64,000 nt of DNA from Micrococcaceae bacterium Sec5.1 (GCA_039636795.1 CP143430.1:5362887-5426886), one strand, 5' to 3'. Positions 34,839 to 43,776 are shown, counted from the stretch's first letter. Translations and numbers: made by a program. The notes: a model not told the origin generated them from the sequence alone.

Positions 34839-35495
34839 TTAACGCCGGCGAATGATCCTGCGTTGCGCCGCCACGGCAATCGCCGCCGTTCGGTTGTCCA
34901 CGCCGAGCTTGGAGTAGATGTGCACCAAGTGCGTCTTCACTGTTGCCTCGGAAATGAACAACTGCTTCGCCATGGCGCGGTTGCCCATTCCGGTGGCCAG
35001 GAGTTCCAGCAACTGGACTTCCCTGGGGCTCAATGCAGGGGACGGATTCCGGATCCTGCCCATGAGCCGGGCGGCCACCTCCGGTGCCAGCGCGGTCTGA
35101 CCAGCGGCAGCGGACACCACAGCTTGCTGGATCTGCTCAGGCGGGGCGTCCTTCAACATGTAGCCGCTGGCACCGGCCTCGACAGCGGCAAGGATGTCAG
35201 CGTCCGTGTCGTAAGTGGTGAGGATAAGGACAGGCGGCGGGGGAGTCCCGGCCTCGCCGGCTTTGATCCTGCCTGTTGCCGTCACGCCGTCCATACCGTT
35301 GCCCATTTGCAGGTCCATCAGCACCAGGTCCACGGGCTCACCCAGTGTGTTCAACCTGCCCAGCTCGGCCAGCGCTGCATCACCGTCCGCCGCCTCGGCC
35401 ACAACGCTGATACCAGGAAAATCGGCGAGCATTGCCCGGAGGCCGGCCCGCACAACAGGATGGTCGTCCACCAGGAGGATGCGGATCTCACTCAT
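34839..35495 (-). CDS. NarL/FixJ-family response regulator
   Basis: 218 residues. Receiver domain with DDH, DLVLMDLQMGNGMDG (phospho-Asp) and ASGYMLKDAPPEQI. C-terminal helix-turn-helix LSPREVQLLELLATGMGNRA, ATVKTHLVHIYSKLGVDNRT. It is coupled to the kinase by a four-base overlap (ATGA). Divergent from the ABC permease/ATPase pair at 36966-38777, its probable target. Confidence 0.94.
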   Translation of the reverse strand: MSEIRILLVDDHPVVRAGLRAMLADFPGISVVAEAADGDAALAELGRLNTLGEPVDLVLMDLQMGNGMDGVTATGRIKAGEAGTPPPPVLILTTYDTDADILAAVEAGASGYMLKDAPPEQIQQAVVSAAAGQTALAPEVAARLMGRIRNPSPALSPREVQLLELLATGMGNRAMAKQLFISEATVKTHLVHIYSKLGVDNRTAAIAVAAQRRIIRRR

Positions 35496-36769
35496 GCCGC
35501 ACCATTCCCGGCAGGCAGCGGCACCCGAAGGGCAACCACCGTTCCCTCGCCAGGCGCCGACTCTATATCCAAGCTGCCTTCCAGCGCCGCCAACCGTTCG
35601 CGAAGGCCCTGAAGTCCGACGCCGGTGCCGTCCCCGCGAGCATTGCCAACCGCCGTCGACGGTTCAAAACCCACGCCGTCGTCAAAAATGTCCAGGGTTA
35701 TTTCCGAGCCAAGGAAGGACAAGGTCACGACGACGGCACTCGCGCGGGCGTGGGCCCACACGTTTGCCAAGGAGGCCTGGGCGGCCCGAAGCAGGGTGGT
35801 CTGGTACGTATTGGGCAAGTCCAAGGGGGTGCCCACAAGTTCGAAGCGGCAGCGCAGTGCGGTTCCCCGGGCGGCTGCTTCGGTCTCGGTCTTCTCGCAA
35901 AGCCTGCGCAACGTGTCCACCAGATTGGACTCCTCCAAAGCAGGTGGCCGGAGATCACGGACAAAACTCCGGGCCTCGGCAAGGTTGGCCGAGGCGGTGT
36001 CCTGAACTATCCTCAATCGTTCGTTCGCAGCCTTCACGTCCCCCTCGTCCAAGGCTTTCCCCGCAGACCTGCCCATCAAGACGATGCTGGAGAACCCCTG
36101 CGCCAAAGTGTCATGTATTTCCCGGGCCAGCCGTTCGCGCTCAGCCAGGACCCCGGCATCGTGCTGGGTTTTGGCCAATTCTGCCCGTGTTCGTCGGAGA
36201 TCGTCAGCAACAACGCGTTGATTCTCGGCTTCCAGGAACAAGGCACGGTATGCCAACCCGGTGACCACGGCAAAGCCAGCTCCAAACATGGGTCCCAGGA
36301 CCATCGCAAGCTGCAGACCGCCGTCGGCCGCGCCTCTGCTGTGGAACCAGAGGGCACCAATCAGCAAAGCGGTGCTCACCACGATTGCCGGCAAGGCGAG
36401 ACGACGGGGGAGTACGTGCAATTGGAGGAAGAAGAGCGGGAAGGCAACCCATGCGAAATCGCCGCTGACCAGGAGAAGCAACAGCCACAAGATCATCACA
36501 GCGGCAAGCCACCAACCTGAGTAGGGTGTGGGATCGAACCGGCCGGCTCCGGTGGCGTGGCGTTTCTCGAGGATGGTTCCCACGAGATACACCAGGGCCA
36601 AGGCGGCTGACAGTCCCAGTCCAGCAATGACCGCCACCGGCGACGGACTGCCCGCAGTGCCTGCCAGGAGCCGCACCACTGCCACCAACAGCAGCGCCGC
36701 GAAGCCCACATGGAGACTTATCCGCAGCACACGGAGGATTGTGGCGGTGCCCGTAGGAGTCTCCTGCAT
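35492..36769 (-). CDS. NarL-type sensor histidine kinase (HisKA_3)
   Basis: 425 residues. About six membrane helices in the first 150 residues (SLHVGFAALLLVAVVRLLAG and others), then a coiled segment and REIHDTLAQGFSSIVLMGRS with the phospho-histidine. ATPase motifs: ASLANVWAHARASAVVVTLS and DIFDDGVGFEPS, ending QGLRERLAALEGSLDIESAP. No separate periplasmic sensor domain. Together with its regulator it is divergent from an ABC transporter, a frequent arrangement for envelope-stress or antimicrobial-sensing modules. Confidence 0.93.
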   Translation of the reverse strand: MQETPTGTATILRVLRISLHVGFAALLLVAVVRLLAGTAGSPSPVAVIAGLGLSAALALVYLVGTILEKRHATGAGRFDPTPYSGWWLAAVMILWLLLLLVSGDFAWVAFPLFFLQLHVLPRRLALPAIVVSTALLIGALWFHSRGAADGGLQLAMVLGPMFGAGFAVVTGLAYRALFLEAENQRVVADDLRRTRAELAKTQHDAGVLAERERLAREIHDTLAQGFSSIVLMGRSAGKALDEGDVKAANERLRIVQDTASANLAEARSFVRDLRPPALEESNLVDTLRRLCEKTETEAAARGTALRCRFELVGTPLDLPNTYQTTLLRAAQASLANVWAHARASAVVVTLSFLGSEITLDIFDDGVGFEPSTAVGNARGDGTGVGLQGLRERLAALEGSLDIESAPGEGTVVALRVPLPAGNGAA

Positions 36770-36965
36770 GCGTCCCAGCCTATCCCCGGCCTTGCGCCGC
36801 TCCCTGAAAAATTCCGCGTCGTGAAGCAGGAATCAACCAATCGGATGATGGCCGGTTCAACCCCTTGATGTGCGCGAATCCATCGGGCTCCCGATGTGCC
36901 CGGTTCCATTGGCCGGAAGAGTGGATTCAGACGGGACCAAGCCCGCATCCAAGCAAAGGATTCTG

Positions 36966-38045
36966 ATGTTTCTCGCCATCCGCGACATCCGCTACGCCAA
37001 GGGCCGCTTCGCGCTCATGGGGAGTGTTGTCGCACTTATTACGCTGCTGCTGGTAATGCTTTCGGGGCTTACTGCCGGGCTCGGAAACCAGTCGACGTCG
37101 GCCATTGAATCATTGCCCGCACAGCAGATCGTCTTCGGCACACCGGCGGGCGGGGAGCCGAAGGCCTCCTACACCGAGTCTGAGGTTTCCACTGCCCAGC
37201 TCGAGGCCTGGCGGGAACAACCCGGCGTGTCATCGGCACAGGCGGTGGGCATTAGCCAAACCCGCTTCCAATCCTTGGCCGGGGATGGCGTTCCTAAAGG
37301 CACGGCAAATGTGGCAGTTTTTGGCGGTTCGACGGCTCCTGCCCCTGTTGAAGACGGGACGGTAGTGGTCGGCGAAACCCTTGCGAAGGAACTGACGCTT
37401 GAGGCTGGCAGCCGCGTCCGGGTCGGTGGTACGGAGCTGACTGTTTCAGAAGTTGTGCAGGACCAGTGGTACTCGCACACCGGCGTCGTGTGGACCACGC
37501 TGGACACCTGGCGAAACATCGCCCACGCTCCCCAGGGCACCGCCACGGTCCTGGCCATAAATTACGACGCCGGTGCCTCCGTCAGCGTTGATGCCGCCAA
37601 CGCTGCGGCTGGCACGGTGAGCATGGATCCCGTCGGCTCTTTCCAGGCTCTCGCCTCCTACAAGAGTGAGAACGGCTCGCTAATGCTTATGCAGGCATTT
37701 CTTTACGGAATCTCTGCTTTGGTGATCGTGGCCTTCCTTACGGTGTGGACAGTGCAGCGGACGCGTGACATTGCGGTCCTGAAAGCCCTCGGCGGCTCTT
37801 CCGGGTATGTCCTGCGTGATGCCTTGGCCCAGGCGGCGATCGTGCTGCTGGCCGGCGCCGCATGTGGCGGTTTGTTAGGTCTGGCAGGCGGACTTCTCGC
37901 GGCCACCGCGGCGCCGTTCCTCGTCACGCCTTTTACCACCTTGGCACCGGTTGTCGGCGTCGTCCTCCTAGGCCTCGGCGGCGCTGTCCTCGCGGTCCGC
38001 AATGTAACCAAAGTAGATCCACTATTTGCCCTCGGCGGCAACTAG
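36966..38045 (+). CDS. FtsX-like ABC transporter permease (MacB/LolC type)
   Basis: 359 residues from ATG 36966, preceded by AAAGGA; a GTG-open frame upstream lacks such a site. One N-terminal helix (FALMGSVVALITLLLVMLSG), a large extracytoplasmic domain (about residues 45-245), then three C-terminal helices with AVLKALGGSSGYVLRDALAQ, the FtsX coupling motif. This is the type VII ABC layout used for mechanotransmission or antimicrobial peptide/lipoprotein handling. It is 30 bp upstream of its ATPase. Confidence 0.9.
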   Translation: MFLAIRDIRYAKGRFALMGSVVALITLLLVMLSGLTAGLGNQSTSAIESLPAQQIVFGTPAGGEPKASYTESEVSTAQLEAWREQPGVSSAQAVGISQTRFQSLAGDGVPKGTANVAVFGGSTAPAPVEDGTVVVGETLAKELTLEAGSRVRVGGTELTVSEVVQDQWYSHTGVVWTTLDTWRNIAHAPQGTATVLAINYDAGASVSVDAANAAAGTVSMDPVGSFQALASYKSENGSLMLMQAFLYGISALVIVAFLTVWTVQRTRDIAVLKALGGSSGYVLRDALAQAAIVLLAGAACGGLLGLAGGLLAATAAPFLVTPFTTLAPVVGVVLLGLGGAVLAVRNVTKVDPLFALGGN

Positions 38046-38075
38046 ACCTTGAACATTCCCAGGAAGGCATAAATC

Positions 38076-38777
38076 ATGACGCATGCATTGAATCTCATCA
38101 ACATCACTCTGGAATACCCCGACGGCGACTCCACCCTCAAGGCCTTGGATGCCGTAGACCTTGCAGTTGGACGTGGGGAGTTCCTCTCTTTGGTGGGTCC
38201 GTCCGGTTCCGGCAAGTCCTCACTCCTGGCTGTTGCGGCCACGCTCGTGAAGCCCACCTCCGGACTCGTCCTCATCAACGGGCAGGACGTTTCCGCGCTA
38301 AAGGAGGCCGAACGCACGGCCCTGCGGCGCGACAAAGTCGGCATCATCTTCCAGCAGCCAAATCTTCTTCCGTCGCTGACCGCCGTCGAGCAGTTGCTGA
38401 TCCGGGACCATCTTCGTGGCAAAGCTGTCCGTGAGGCCCTTGGCAAAGCACATGAACTCTTGGAGATCGTGGGCTTGGCCGCATCGGCAAACAAGAGGCC
38501 GCACCAACTATCCGGTGGGCAGCGTCAGAGGGTGAACATCGCCAGGGCCCTCATGGGCAGCCCCACCGTATTACTGGTGGACGAACCTACCGCAGCCCTG
38601 GACCACGAACGCAGCGAATCGATCGTGAGGTTGTTGCGCCGGATAACGGACGAATTCTCCACGGCTACTGTGATGGTCACGCACGACACCGAGTTTCTCC
38701 CTCTGACTGACTCCGTCGCAACCATGCGGGATGGACGAATCAGCCGCGCCGTCCTCCCGTCCGCTCTGCCCAATTAG
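38076..38777 (+). CDS. ABC transporter ATP-binding protein (MacB/LolD type)
   Basis: 233 residues. Walker A SLVGPSGSGKSSLLAVAATL, signature HQLSGGQRQRVNIARALMGS, Walker B LLVDEPTAALDHERSE and H-loop VTHDTEFL are intact. It pairs with the upstream FtsX-like permease. Its TAG stop (38775-38777) lies inside the first arm of a large palindrome. Confidence 0.94.
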   Translation: MTHALNLINITLEYPDGDSTLKALDAVDLAVGRGEFLSLVGPSGSGKSSLLAVAATLVKPTSGLVLINGQDVSALKEAERTALRRDKVGIIFQQPNLLPSLTAVEQLLIRDHLRGKAVREALGKAHELLEIVGLAASANKRPHQLSGGQRQRVNIARALMGSPTVLLVDEPTAALDHERSESIVRLLRRITDEFSTATVMVTHDTEFLPLTDSVATMRDGRISRAVLPSALPN

Positions 38778-38828
38778 GTCGCAGTTGAGCGCGTTTTGCG
38801 TGCTCAGAACGCGCTCAGCTGCGACTTA
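38775..38828. repeat. 54-bp palindrome between convergent genes (terminator/REP-like, copy 1)
   Basis: Arms 38775-38795 and 38808-38828 pair over 21 bases with two G-T pairs; the loop is 12 bases. The left end contains the ABC ATPase stop codon TAG and the right end the HxlR stop codon TAA on the other strand. The left-arm core gcagttgagcgcgtttt recurs, slightly changed, at 50503. Confidence 0.85.
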
Positions 38829-39224
38829 CTTGGGGGAGCCGAGCAAAGCTTCATCCTGCGCGTCGTCGTAGGCGTCGCGGGCTTCGAGAATCGTAGGCAC
38901 GTGGCTCTCGGCCCAATGACGCAAAAGTGTGAGGGGTTGCAGGAGGGATTCGCCCATTGGAGTAAGTTCGTAATCCACTCGCGGAGGCACCTGAGCGTGG
39001 ACGGTCCGCGTAATGAGCCCATCGCGTTCCAGGGCACGCAGGGTCTGCGTCAGGACCTTCGGCGTGACAACGTTGACCATCTTGCGCAGCTCCGAGAACC
39101 GCACGGGCCCATCACCGAGGACTTGGATCACCAAAGACGCCCACTTGTCGCCGATTCTTTGGAAGATCACGCGGGATGGGCAATTGGGATCCAGGATGTT
39201 CCCCGGCAGGGCATTAGTATCCAT
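38826..39224 (-). CDS. HxlR-family winged-helix regulator
   Basis: 132 residues, typical length. HxlR features: NCPSRVIFQRIGDKWASLVI (with the N-terminal cysteine used for redox sensing in several members), PVRFSELRKMVNVVTPKVLT, LERDGLITRTVHAQVPPRVD, YELTPMGESLLQPL. It is divergent from a NAD(P)-binding protein gene, 83 bp apart, the usual arrangement for an autoregulated HxlR pair. The stop lies in the palindrome shared with the convergent ABC gene. Confidence 0.93.
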   Translation of the reverse strand: MDTNALPGNILDPNCPSRVIFQRIGDKWASLVIQVLGDGPVRFSELRKMVNVVTPKVLTQTLRALERDGLITRTVHAQVPPRVDYELTPMGESLLQPLTLLRHWAESHVPTILEARDAYDDAQDEALLGSPK

Positions 39225-39253
39225 CAGGTAACTCAGTTCCTTTGAAGCTATCA

Positions 39254-39268
39254 GTATCCAATAGATAC
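39254..39268. promoter_or_regulatory. Candidate HxlR operator
   Basis: The inverted repeat gtatc-n5-gatac is centred in the 83-bp divergent spacer between the HxlR gene and the NAD(P)-binding gene. Position and symmetry fit a dimeric regulator site; binding is an inference. Confidence 0.45.
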
Positions 39269-39307
39269 CTTCGTGTTATCGCAAGGATAGCAACCCAAAG
39301 GAGAGTC

Positions 39308-39913
39308 ATGAAAATCGCAGTCTACGGCGCAACGGGCATGGTGGGCACTGAAATCGTCAATGAATCCATCAACCGCGGCCATGAAGTGACGGCTATCTCC
39401 CGCAAGGGCGCCGAGATCGCCGGCGCAACTGCCCAGGTTGCCGATATGGGCGACGCTGAGGTCTTTGCCTCCATTGCAAAGGACCACGACGTCGTTGTGC
39501 TGGCTACGGGTCCCAGCCGCACCGGCGGGGATCACGGAGAGTGGCTCGATGCCATGGCCACTGCTTACAGCAACGCCGAAGGAACCCGCCTCATGATCGT
39601 TGGCGGTGCAGGCACCCTTGAGGTAGACGGCGTCCGGCTCCTCGACTCCCCGGACTTCCCCGAGGCATACAAAGCGGAGGCCACCACCGCCGCGAAGGCA
39701 CTGGAAGCCGTCAAGCAGACTCCCGAGGACGTCGACTGGACCGTCCTTGCCCCCGCTCCGGTTATCCAGCCCGGCGAGCGTACCGGCGAATACAACGTGG
39801 CTAAGGATTCCCCCGCCGGAACCAGCATCTCCTCGCAGGACTACGCCGTTGCAATGCTGGATGAAATCGAAAGCCCGGCTCACCGCCGCGCACGCTTCAC
39901 GGCCGCGAACTAA
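39308..39913 (+). CDS. NAD(P)H-binding (SDR-like, NmrA-type) protein
   Basis: 201 residues from ATG 39308, with AAAGGAGAG upstream. The Rossmann start MKIAVYGATGMVGTEIVNES carries GxxGxxG; later DHDVVVLATGPS and RLMIVGGAGTLEVDGVRLLD fit atypical short-chain dehydrogenases of the NAD(P)H-binding (NmrA/HSCARG-like) group, which may sense redox state rather than catalyse. Pairing with a divergent HxlR gene suggests induction by electrophiles or quinones, which is an inference from other such pairs. Confidence 0.88.
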   Translation: MKIAVYGATGMVGTEIVNESINRGHEVTAISRKGAEIAGATAQVADMGDAEVFASIAKDHDVVVLATGPSRTGGDHGEWLDAMATAYSNAEGTRLMIVGGAGTLEVDGVRLLDSPDFPEAYKAEATTAAKALEAVKQTPEDVDWTVLAPAPVIQPGERTGEYNVAKDSPAGTSISSQDYAVAMLDEIESPAHRRARFTAAN

Positions 39914-39926
39914 ACAGCAGCCTGGC

Positions 39927-41375
39927 TTAACCCACAGTCAGGCCAAGCCCGGGTACCGGTAGCTGGAATATGTCCTTGAGGGCATGTTTCGCCGCATGGT
40001 ACCCGGGCATCCCCGTAACACCAGGCCCGGGTGGGGTGGAAGAGGAACACAGATAGACGCCCGGCATGGGCGTACGCCACGGCACGTTGGACACCACTGG
40101 CCTCTGCACGAGGCCCCGCAAATCCAACAGACCCGCGCTGAAGTCACCCCCCACGTAGTTTTCGTTGTAGGCGGCCAGTTCAACCGCCGTCGTGGTCTTC
40201 GAGGCAACCACCACGTCCCGGAAGCCTGGCGCGTATCGCTCAATCCGTGCGGTGACAGCCTCAGCCATGTCCACATCAGAGTCAGCTGGCACATGGCAAT
40301 ACGTCCACAGGATGCGTCGTCCCGCTGGCGCCCGCGACGGGTCCACAAGGGACGGCTGGGAAACCAGCACGTAGGGCTCCGTTGGGTGTTTGCCCATGTC
40401 CACGAGGTTCTCGGATTCGGCCATGGCCATTCGCGAACCGCCCACATGAACCGTCCCCGCCCGCCTCAGGCCAGAGGCCAGCCAGGGAACGGGTTCGGAC
40501 AGGATGTAGTCCACTTTGCAGGCTGCATTCCCGAAGCGGAATGCATCCAGAGCCCGACGATAGTTGTCGGGTATCTCAGCGCCACCCAGACGTGCGAGCG
40601 TCGGGGGTGCAACATCCAGCAGGATCGCCTTTGCCGGCCTGACCTGATCGAAAGAATCCACGCGCTCACCGGTGTGGATGGTTCCGCCGTGGGCAATGAG
40701 GTCCTCGGCCATCGCACCTGCAATTGCTGCGGAACCGCCCACAGGCACTACCCATCCGCCGGCGTGGGCCAGGACGGCAAGCATGAGTCCGGCACCGGTC
40801 GAACTGAGCGCGGGCTGCGAGCCCAAAGCGTGGGACATCACGCCTGTCAGTAAGGCCGGAGCAGCCTCTTCACGGAAGCGCCGTCCCCAGAACGGTGTTC
40901 CTTGGTCCAGGGTTGCGAGGCCAAACAACACAGCCGCAAGCGGGTCCTTGGGCACACGGAGCAACTGGTTCGACGTAAAGTCCACCACCCCATTGACGCG
41001 CGCAAGAAGCGGCGCAATCAGCCGACGGTACGCTGGACCATCCACCCCCAGTTCCATGGATGTCCGTTCCAAGGACTGGTAAGCGAGGGCGGCTCCGCCC
41101 ACGTCCAGAGGAGTCCCGTGCTGGACTTCGGGCACGCGCAGCTCAATGCGCTGCGAAAGATTGAATTCCTTGAAGAAAGGAGACGCCACTGCCATTGGAT
41201 GCACTGCGGAGCATACGTCGTGCAGATGTCCCGGCTTGATCAGCTCGCTTGTCCGGGTTCCGCCTCCGATGTCATCGGCGGCCTCGTACAGATGTACCTC
41301 CAGCCCCGCCCGGGCCATGGTCACTGCCGCTGCAAGACCATTGGGACCGGACCCGACGACGGCGACATCAGCCAT
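39927..41375 (-). CDS. Phytoene-dehydrogenase-like FAD oxidoreductase
   Basis: 482 residues from ATG 41375 (GGAGGTGGG upstream). The dinucleotide-binding motif VAVVGSGPNGLAAAVTMARA and YEAADDIGGGTRTSELIKPG are the CrtI/RetSat-type N-terminus. The C-terminus has GVYLCSSSTPPGPGVTGMPG, the typical closing FAD loop. No carotenoid synthase genes are nearby, so it may belong to the large group of uncharacterised CrtI-like oxidoreductases. It overlaps the end of the glycosyltransferase gene by eight bases, implying co-translation. Confidence 0.87.
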   Translation of the reverse strand: MADVAVVGSGPNGLAAAVTMARAGLEVHLYEAADDIGGGTRTSELIKPGHLHDVCSAVHPMAVASPFFKEFNLSQRIELRVPEVQHGTPLDVGGAALAYQSLERTSMELGVDGPAYRRLIAPLLARVNGVVDFTSNQLLRVPKDPLAAVLFGLATLDQGTPFWGRRFREEAAPALLTGVMSHALGSQPALSSTGAGLMLAVLAHAGGWVVPVGGSAAIAGAMAEDLIAHGGTIHTGERVDSFDQVRPAKAILLDVAPPTLARLGGAEIPDNYRRALDAFRFGNAACKVDYILSEPVPWLASGLRRAGTVHVGGSRMAMAESENLVDMGKHPTEPYVLVSQPSLVDPSRAPAGRRILWTYCHVPADSDVDMAEAVTARIERYAPGFRDVVVASKTTTAVELAAYNENYVGGDFSAGLLDLRGLVQRPVVSNVPWRTPMPGVYLCSSSTPPGPGVTGMPGYHAAKHALKDIFQLPVPGLGLTVG

Positions 41376-42879
41376 CGCTACCCACCTCCAACTGCCGGGG
41401 TGCTTCAGGCTCGGCCGACTCAACCCTTGAACGCCAAGGGAGAACCGACGTGGACGGATGGAGAACGTTAATCCTGAGCCAATCCTTGGTGCCCTCGAAA
41501 GGCCCGCCATGGGGATCGTCTTCGCCGAAAGCACGTAGGGGATCCTGCGATGGATCCCAGATATCCATCACCACCCTTGCCATCAGGTACGCCGTTGCAA
41601 CCATGTGCAGGGCCACGGCCAGGACGTAGTAGGACGTGTCTATGTTGTGCTGCACGGACCCGCCGCTGGTCGCTTGGCCCAGGTACATCCAGATGGCGGC
41701 CCAGTGCAGACCTTCGGCGGCCTGCCAGACCAGGAAGTCCCGCCAGCGCGGTCTCGCGAGTGCAAGTAGGGGAATGAGCCAGATGACGAACTGGGGCGAG
41801 TACACCTTGTTGGTGAGGATGAACGCGGCCACAATCAGGAAGGCCAACTGGGCGAGGCGCGGGCGCCTGGGCGCCGCCAAAGCCAGGGCACCGATCAACG
41901 CGCACGCAATGACGAACAGGTTCAGCGCGAGCGAGTTGATCGTGACGGCGTTGAGTTGGCTCCATTGAAGCCGATCGGCAACGAGGTTGAACGCGAACCA
42001 GGGAGAGCTGTATCCGGCGGGCCGTTCCTGGGTGAACTCAAAGAAGTAGCGCCAGCCCGAAGGGTTCATTGCCGCGATGGGAAGGTTGACGGCCAGCCAT
42101 GACGCAGCGGCCGCGGCGGCTGTCATGAAGAAGGCCCTCAAACGGCCACTGCGCAGGGCCAACACCAAAATGGCACCCAGAATGAGGACAGGGTACAGCT
42201 TGGTGGCTGTTCCCAGCCCTATGCAGATTCCCGCCAGGATCAACTTGTCGCGGGAGAAGAAGTACATGGCCAGCGCGAGGAGGGCCACCGCCCACATGTC
42301 CCAGTTGATGAACCCCGCAAGGACGATTCCCGGGGCCAAAGCCACCATGGCGGCATCCCAGGGGCGGCGCTTGTTCATTCGGGCGGTCAGGAGGACGGTA
42401 ATTATCCATACGGCAACGATCAGCGTTGCGTTGACGTCGAAGTAACCCAGAATGCGTTCGCTACTCACCCCTTGGCCAGGCACCAGCAGTGCGGTCAGTC
42501 CTGCGACGATCCCCATGAGGACCGGGTACTCAAACAAGCTGCCTTGCGTGAAGAAGGGGAACACTCCATCGCCCAGGCCGCGGTTGCGGAAGAGCTCGGG
42601 GAAGTCGGAGTAGCACGTGGCGTAAAACTGTGTGGGCGTCTCCCAACCATTGACGCGGCAATAGTCCTTCGCCAGCACCGCCAGCAAAGCAGCGATCACG
42701 GTGAGGATAACGAGGACGCGTTCTACCGTGAACGGTGCGGGGGAGATCTGTCCTGGGGCCGAGTGGCGGCCCAAGGGCCCACCTACAACCTCCGTGAAGT
42801 TACGAAGCAGGGAGTCGCTGCGGCTTGGAACCACAAAGCGGGCACGTTTTCGCTGCCGGTGCGGCTTCGTCTCCTGCAT
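41368..42879 (-). CDS. GT-C/GT87-like mannosyltransferase (DUF2029)
   Basis: 503 residues with about 11-12 membrane helices. The first exported loop carries CYSDFPELFRNRGLGDGVFP, with the Asp typical of GT-C catalytic loops, and GSLFEYPVLMGIVAGLTALL. The WAVALLALAMYFFSRDKLIL and GIGTATKLYPVLILGA-like segments (here GLGTATKLYPVLILGAILVL) match polyprenol-phosphate-mannose-dependent GT87 enzymes of actinobacteria. It should transfer mannose to a cell-envelope acceptor outside the membrane; the acceptor is unknown. It is the first gene of a pair with the oxidoreductase. Confidence 0.85.
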   Translation of the reverse strand: MQETKPHRQRKRARFVVPSRSDSLLRNFTEVVGGPLGRHSAPGQISPAPFTVERVLVILTVIAALLAVLAKDYCRVNGWETPTQFYATCYSDFPELFRNRGLGDGVFPFFTQGSLFEYPVLMGIVAGLTALLVPGQGVSSERILGYFDVNATLIVAVWIITVLLTARMNKRRPWDAAMVALAPGIVLAGFINWDMWAVALLALAMYFFSRDKLILAGICIGLGTATKLYPVLILGAILVLALRSGRLRAFFMTAAAAAASWLAVNLPIAAMNPSGWRYFFEFTQERPAGYSSPWFAFNLVADRLQWSQLNAVTINSLALNLFVIACALIGALALAAPRRPRLAQLAFLIVAAFILTNKVYSPQFVIWLIPLLALARPRWRDFLVWQAAEGLHWAAIWMYLGQATSGGSVQHNIDTSYYVLAVALHMVATAYLMARVVMDIWDPSQDPLRAFGEDDPHGGPFEGTKDWLRINVLHPSTSVLPWRSRVESAEPEAPRQLEVGSDG

Positions 42880-42938
42880 AAATCGAGCTTACAGTCAGGC
42901 AGCTTAACTATCGCCACCAGAGCAGACCGCTAAAAGGG

Positions 42939-42968
42939 GGAAGCCCACGCGTAGCCGCGTGGGCTTCC
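42939..42968 (-). terminator. Terminator after the 46-residue gene
   Basis: Perfect 13-base stem (ggaagcccacgcg with complement) and a four-base loop, followed on the minus strand by CCCTTTTAGC. It lies about 57 bases beyond the stop of the gene at 43025. Confidence 0.85.
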
Positions 42969-43024
42969 TGGGGTTCAGCATGCATCTGCGGCACCGGAAA
43001 CTCCTTCGAAAGGGCTGAAGGACA

Positions 43025-43165
43025 TCAACGGATGAGTCCCATCTGGTGCAGGACGACGAAGACGTCTTCACGACCTTGCTTGAGCAGCTGGTCGTTGAAC
43101 AGCGTGCGTTCCTTGGGAGCATCGCTGCTCTTGTAGAAGCGCAGGTCCTTGGGGCGCTTTGGCAT
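43025..43165 (-). CDS. Small basic protein, 46 residues
   Basis: ATG at 43165 preceded by AAAGGAGGTGA, one of the strongest ribosome sites in the window. The sequence begins MPKRPKDLRFYKSSDAPKER and ends with a helical QGREDVFVVLHQMGLIR. It is basic and soluble, with no signal or membrane segment, and is closed by its own terminator, so it is a monocistronic gene and probably well expressed. I do not recognise the family; a ribosome- or nucleic-acid-associated role is only a guess from its charge. Confidence 0.7.
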   Translation of the reverse strand: MPKRPKDLRFYKSSDAPKERTLFNDQLLKQGREDVFVVLHQMGLIR

Positions 43166-43776
43166 ATGGTTCACCTCCTTTCATTGCAGGAAATTGCCGG
43201 AATTGGGCACAACAAATAAAGCCAATTGAGTTCAGGAGAAATCAAGGCATAAAAACGCGCCCAAATAGTCCGACGCTAATAAGGGGAGTGGGCAGACCTA
43301 TACGGGAGCAGCGAGTGATCGTGCACAATTGCGTGTGCTTCCTGCAGTCGGCCCAACAAGAAGCTGGTTCCGAACTTTGGGGAAACTGCGCACCCGCGTC
43401 TTGTTGCGTGGGTCTGCGCCTACAACTGACTGCTCAGAATGCCACCCTTGACGGGTGGCCATGAAGACCGCCGACGTTGGAGCCGGTCCGGTGGTTCAGG
43501 GAGTGGTCAGCGCTTCGAAAAATGCTTCGAAAAAGGGCGTCGATCAGCGCAAGAGGCCGGGGTAGCAGTGACGGTCACATTCCATCCGCTAGTCAAAGTA
43601 ATCATTTTTCCCAACCTCCTTTTCCGCTGTGGCATTACGTTCCGACTGATTAACCGGAGTAATGCGCGCCTCGTTCCCGGCGGGTCGCTCTGGGAACAAG
43701 ATATAAGCTACCCCATGAATAGGAGTCTTGGCCAGCGCAATTCGCTATTTAGCCAAAGTTTTTCTAAATTCGCGTT
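43166..43776. other. Intergenic region, no confident gene (610 bp)
   Basis: Lower GC than its surroundings. It holds the upstream region of the 46-residue gene, a short hairpin (gccaccc/gggtggc, 43441-43459), and a 12-bp direct repeat (gcttcgaaaaat / gcttcgaaaaag, 43512 and 43524). A 34-codon frame starts at 43461 but has no support. The 3' half is AT-rich and precedes the stop of the phosphatase gene. Confidence 0.6.

Noticed and set aside
43461..43565. 34-codon plus-strand frame beginning MKTADVGAG
   Set aside because: No ribosome site, no membrane or domain signal, and no neighbouring partner; too short to support.
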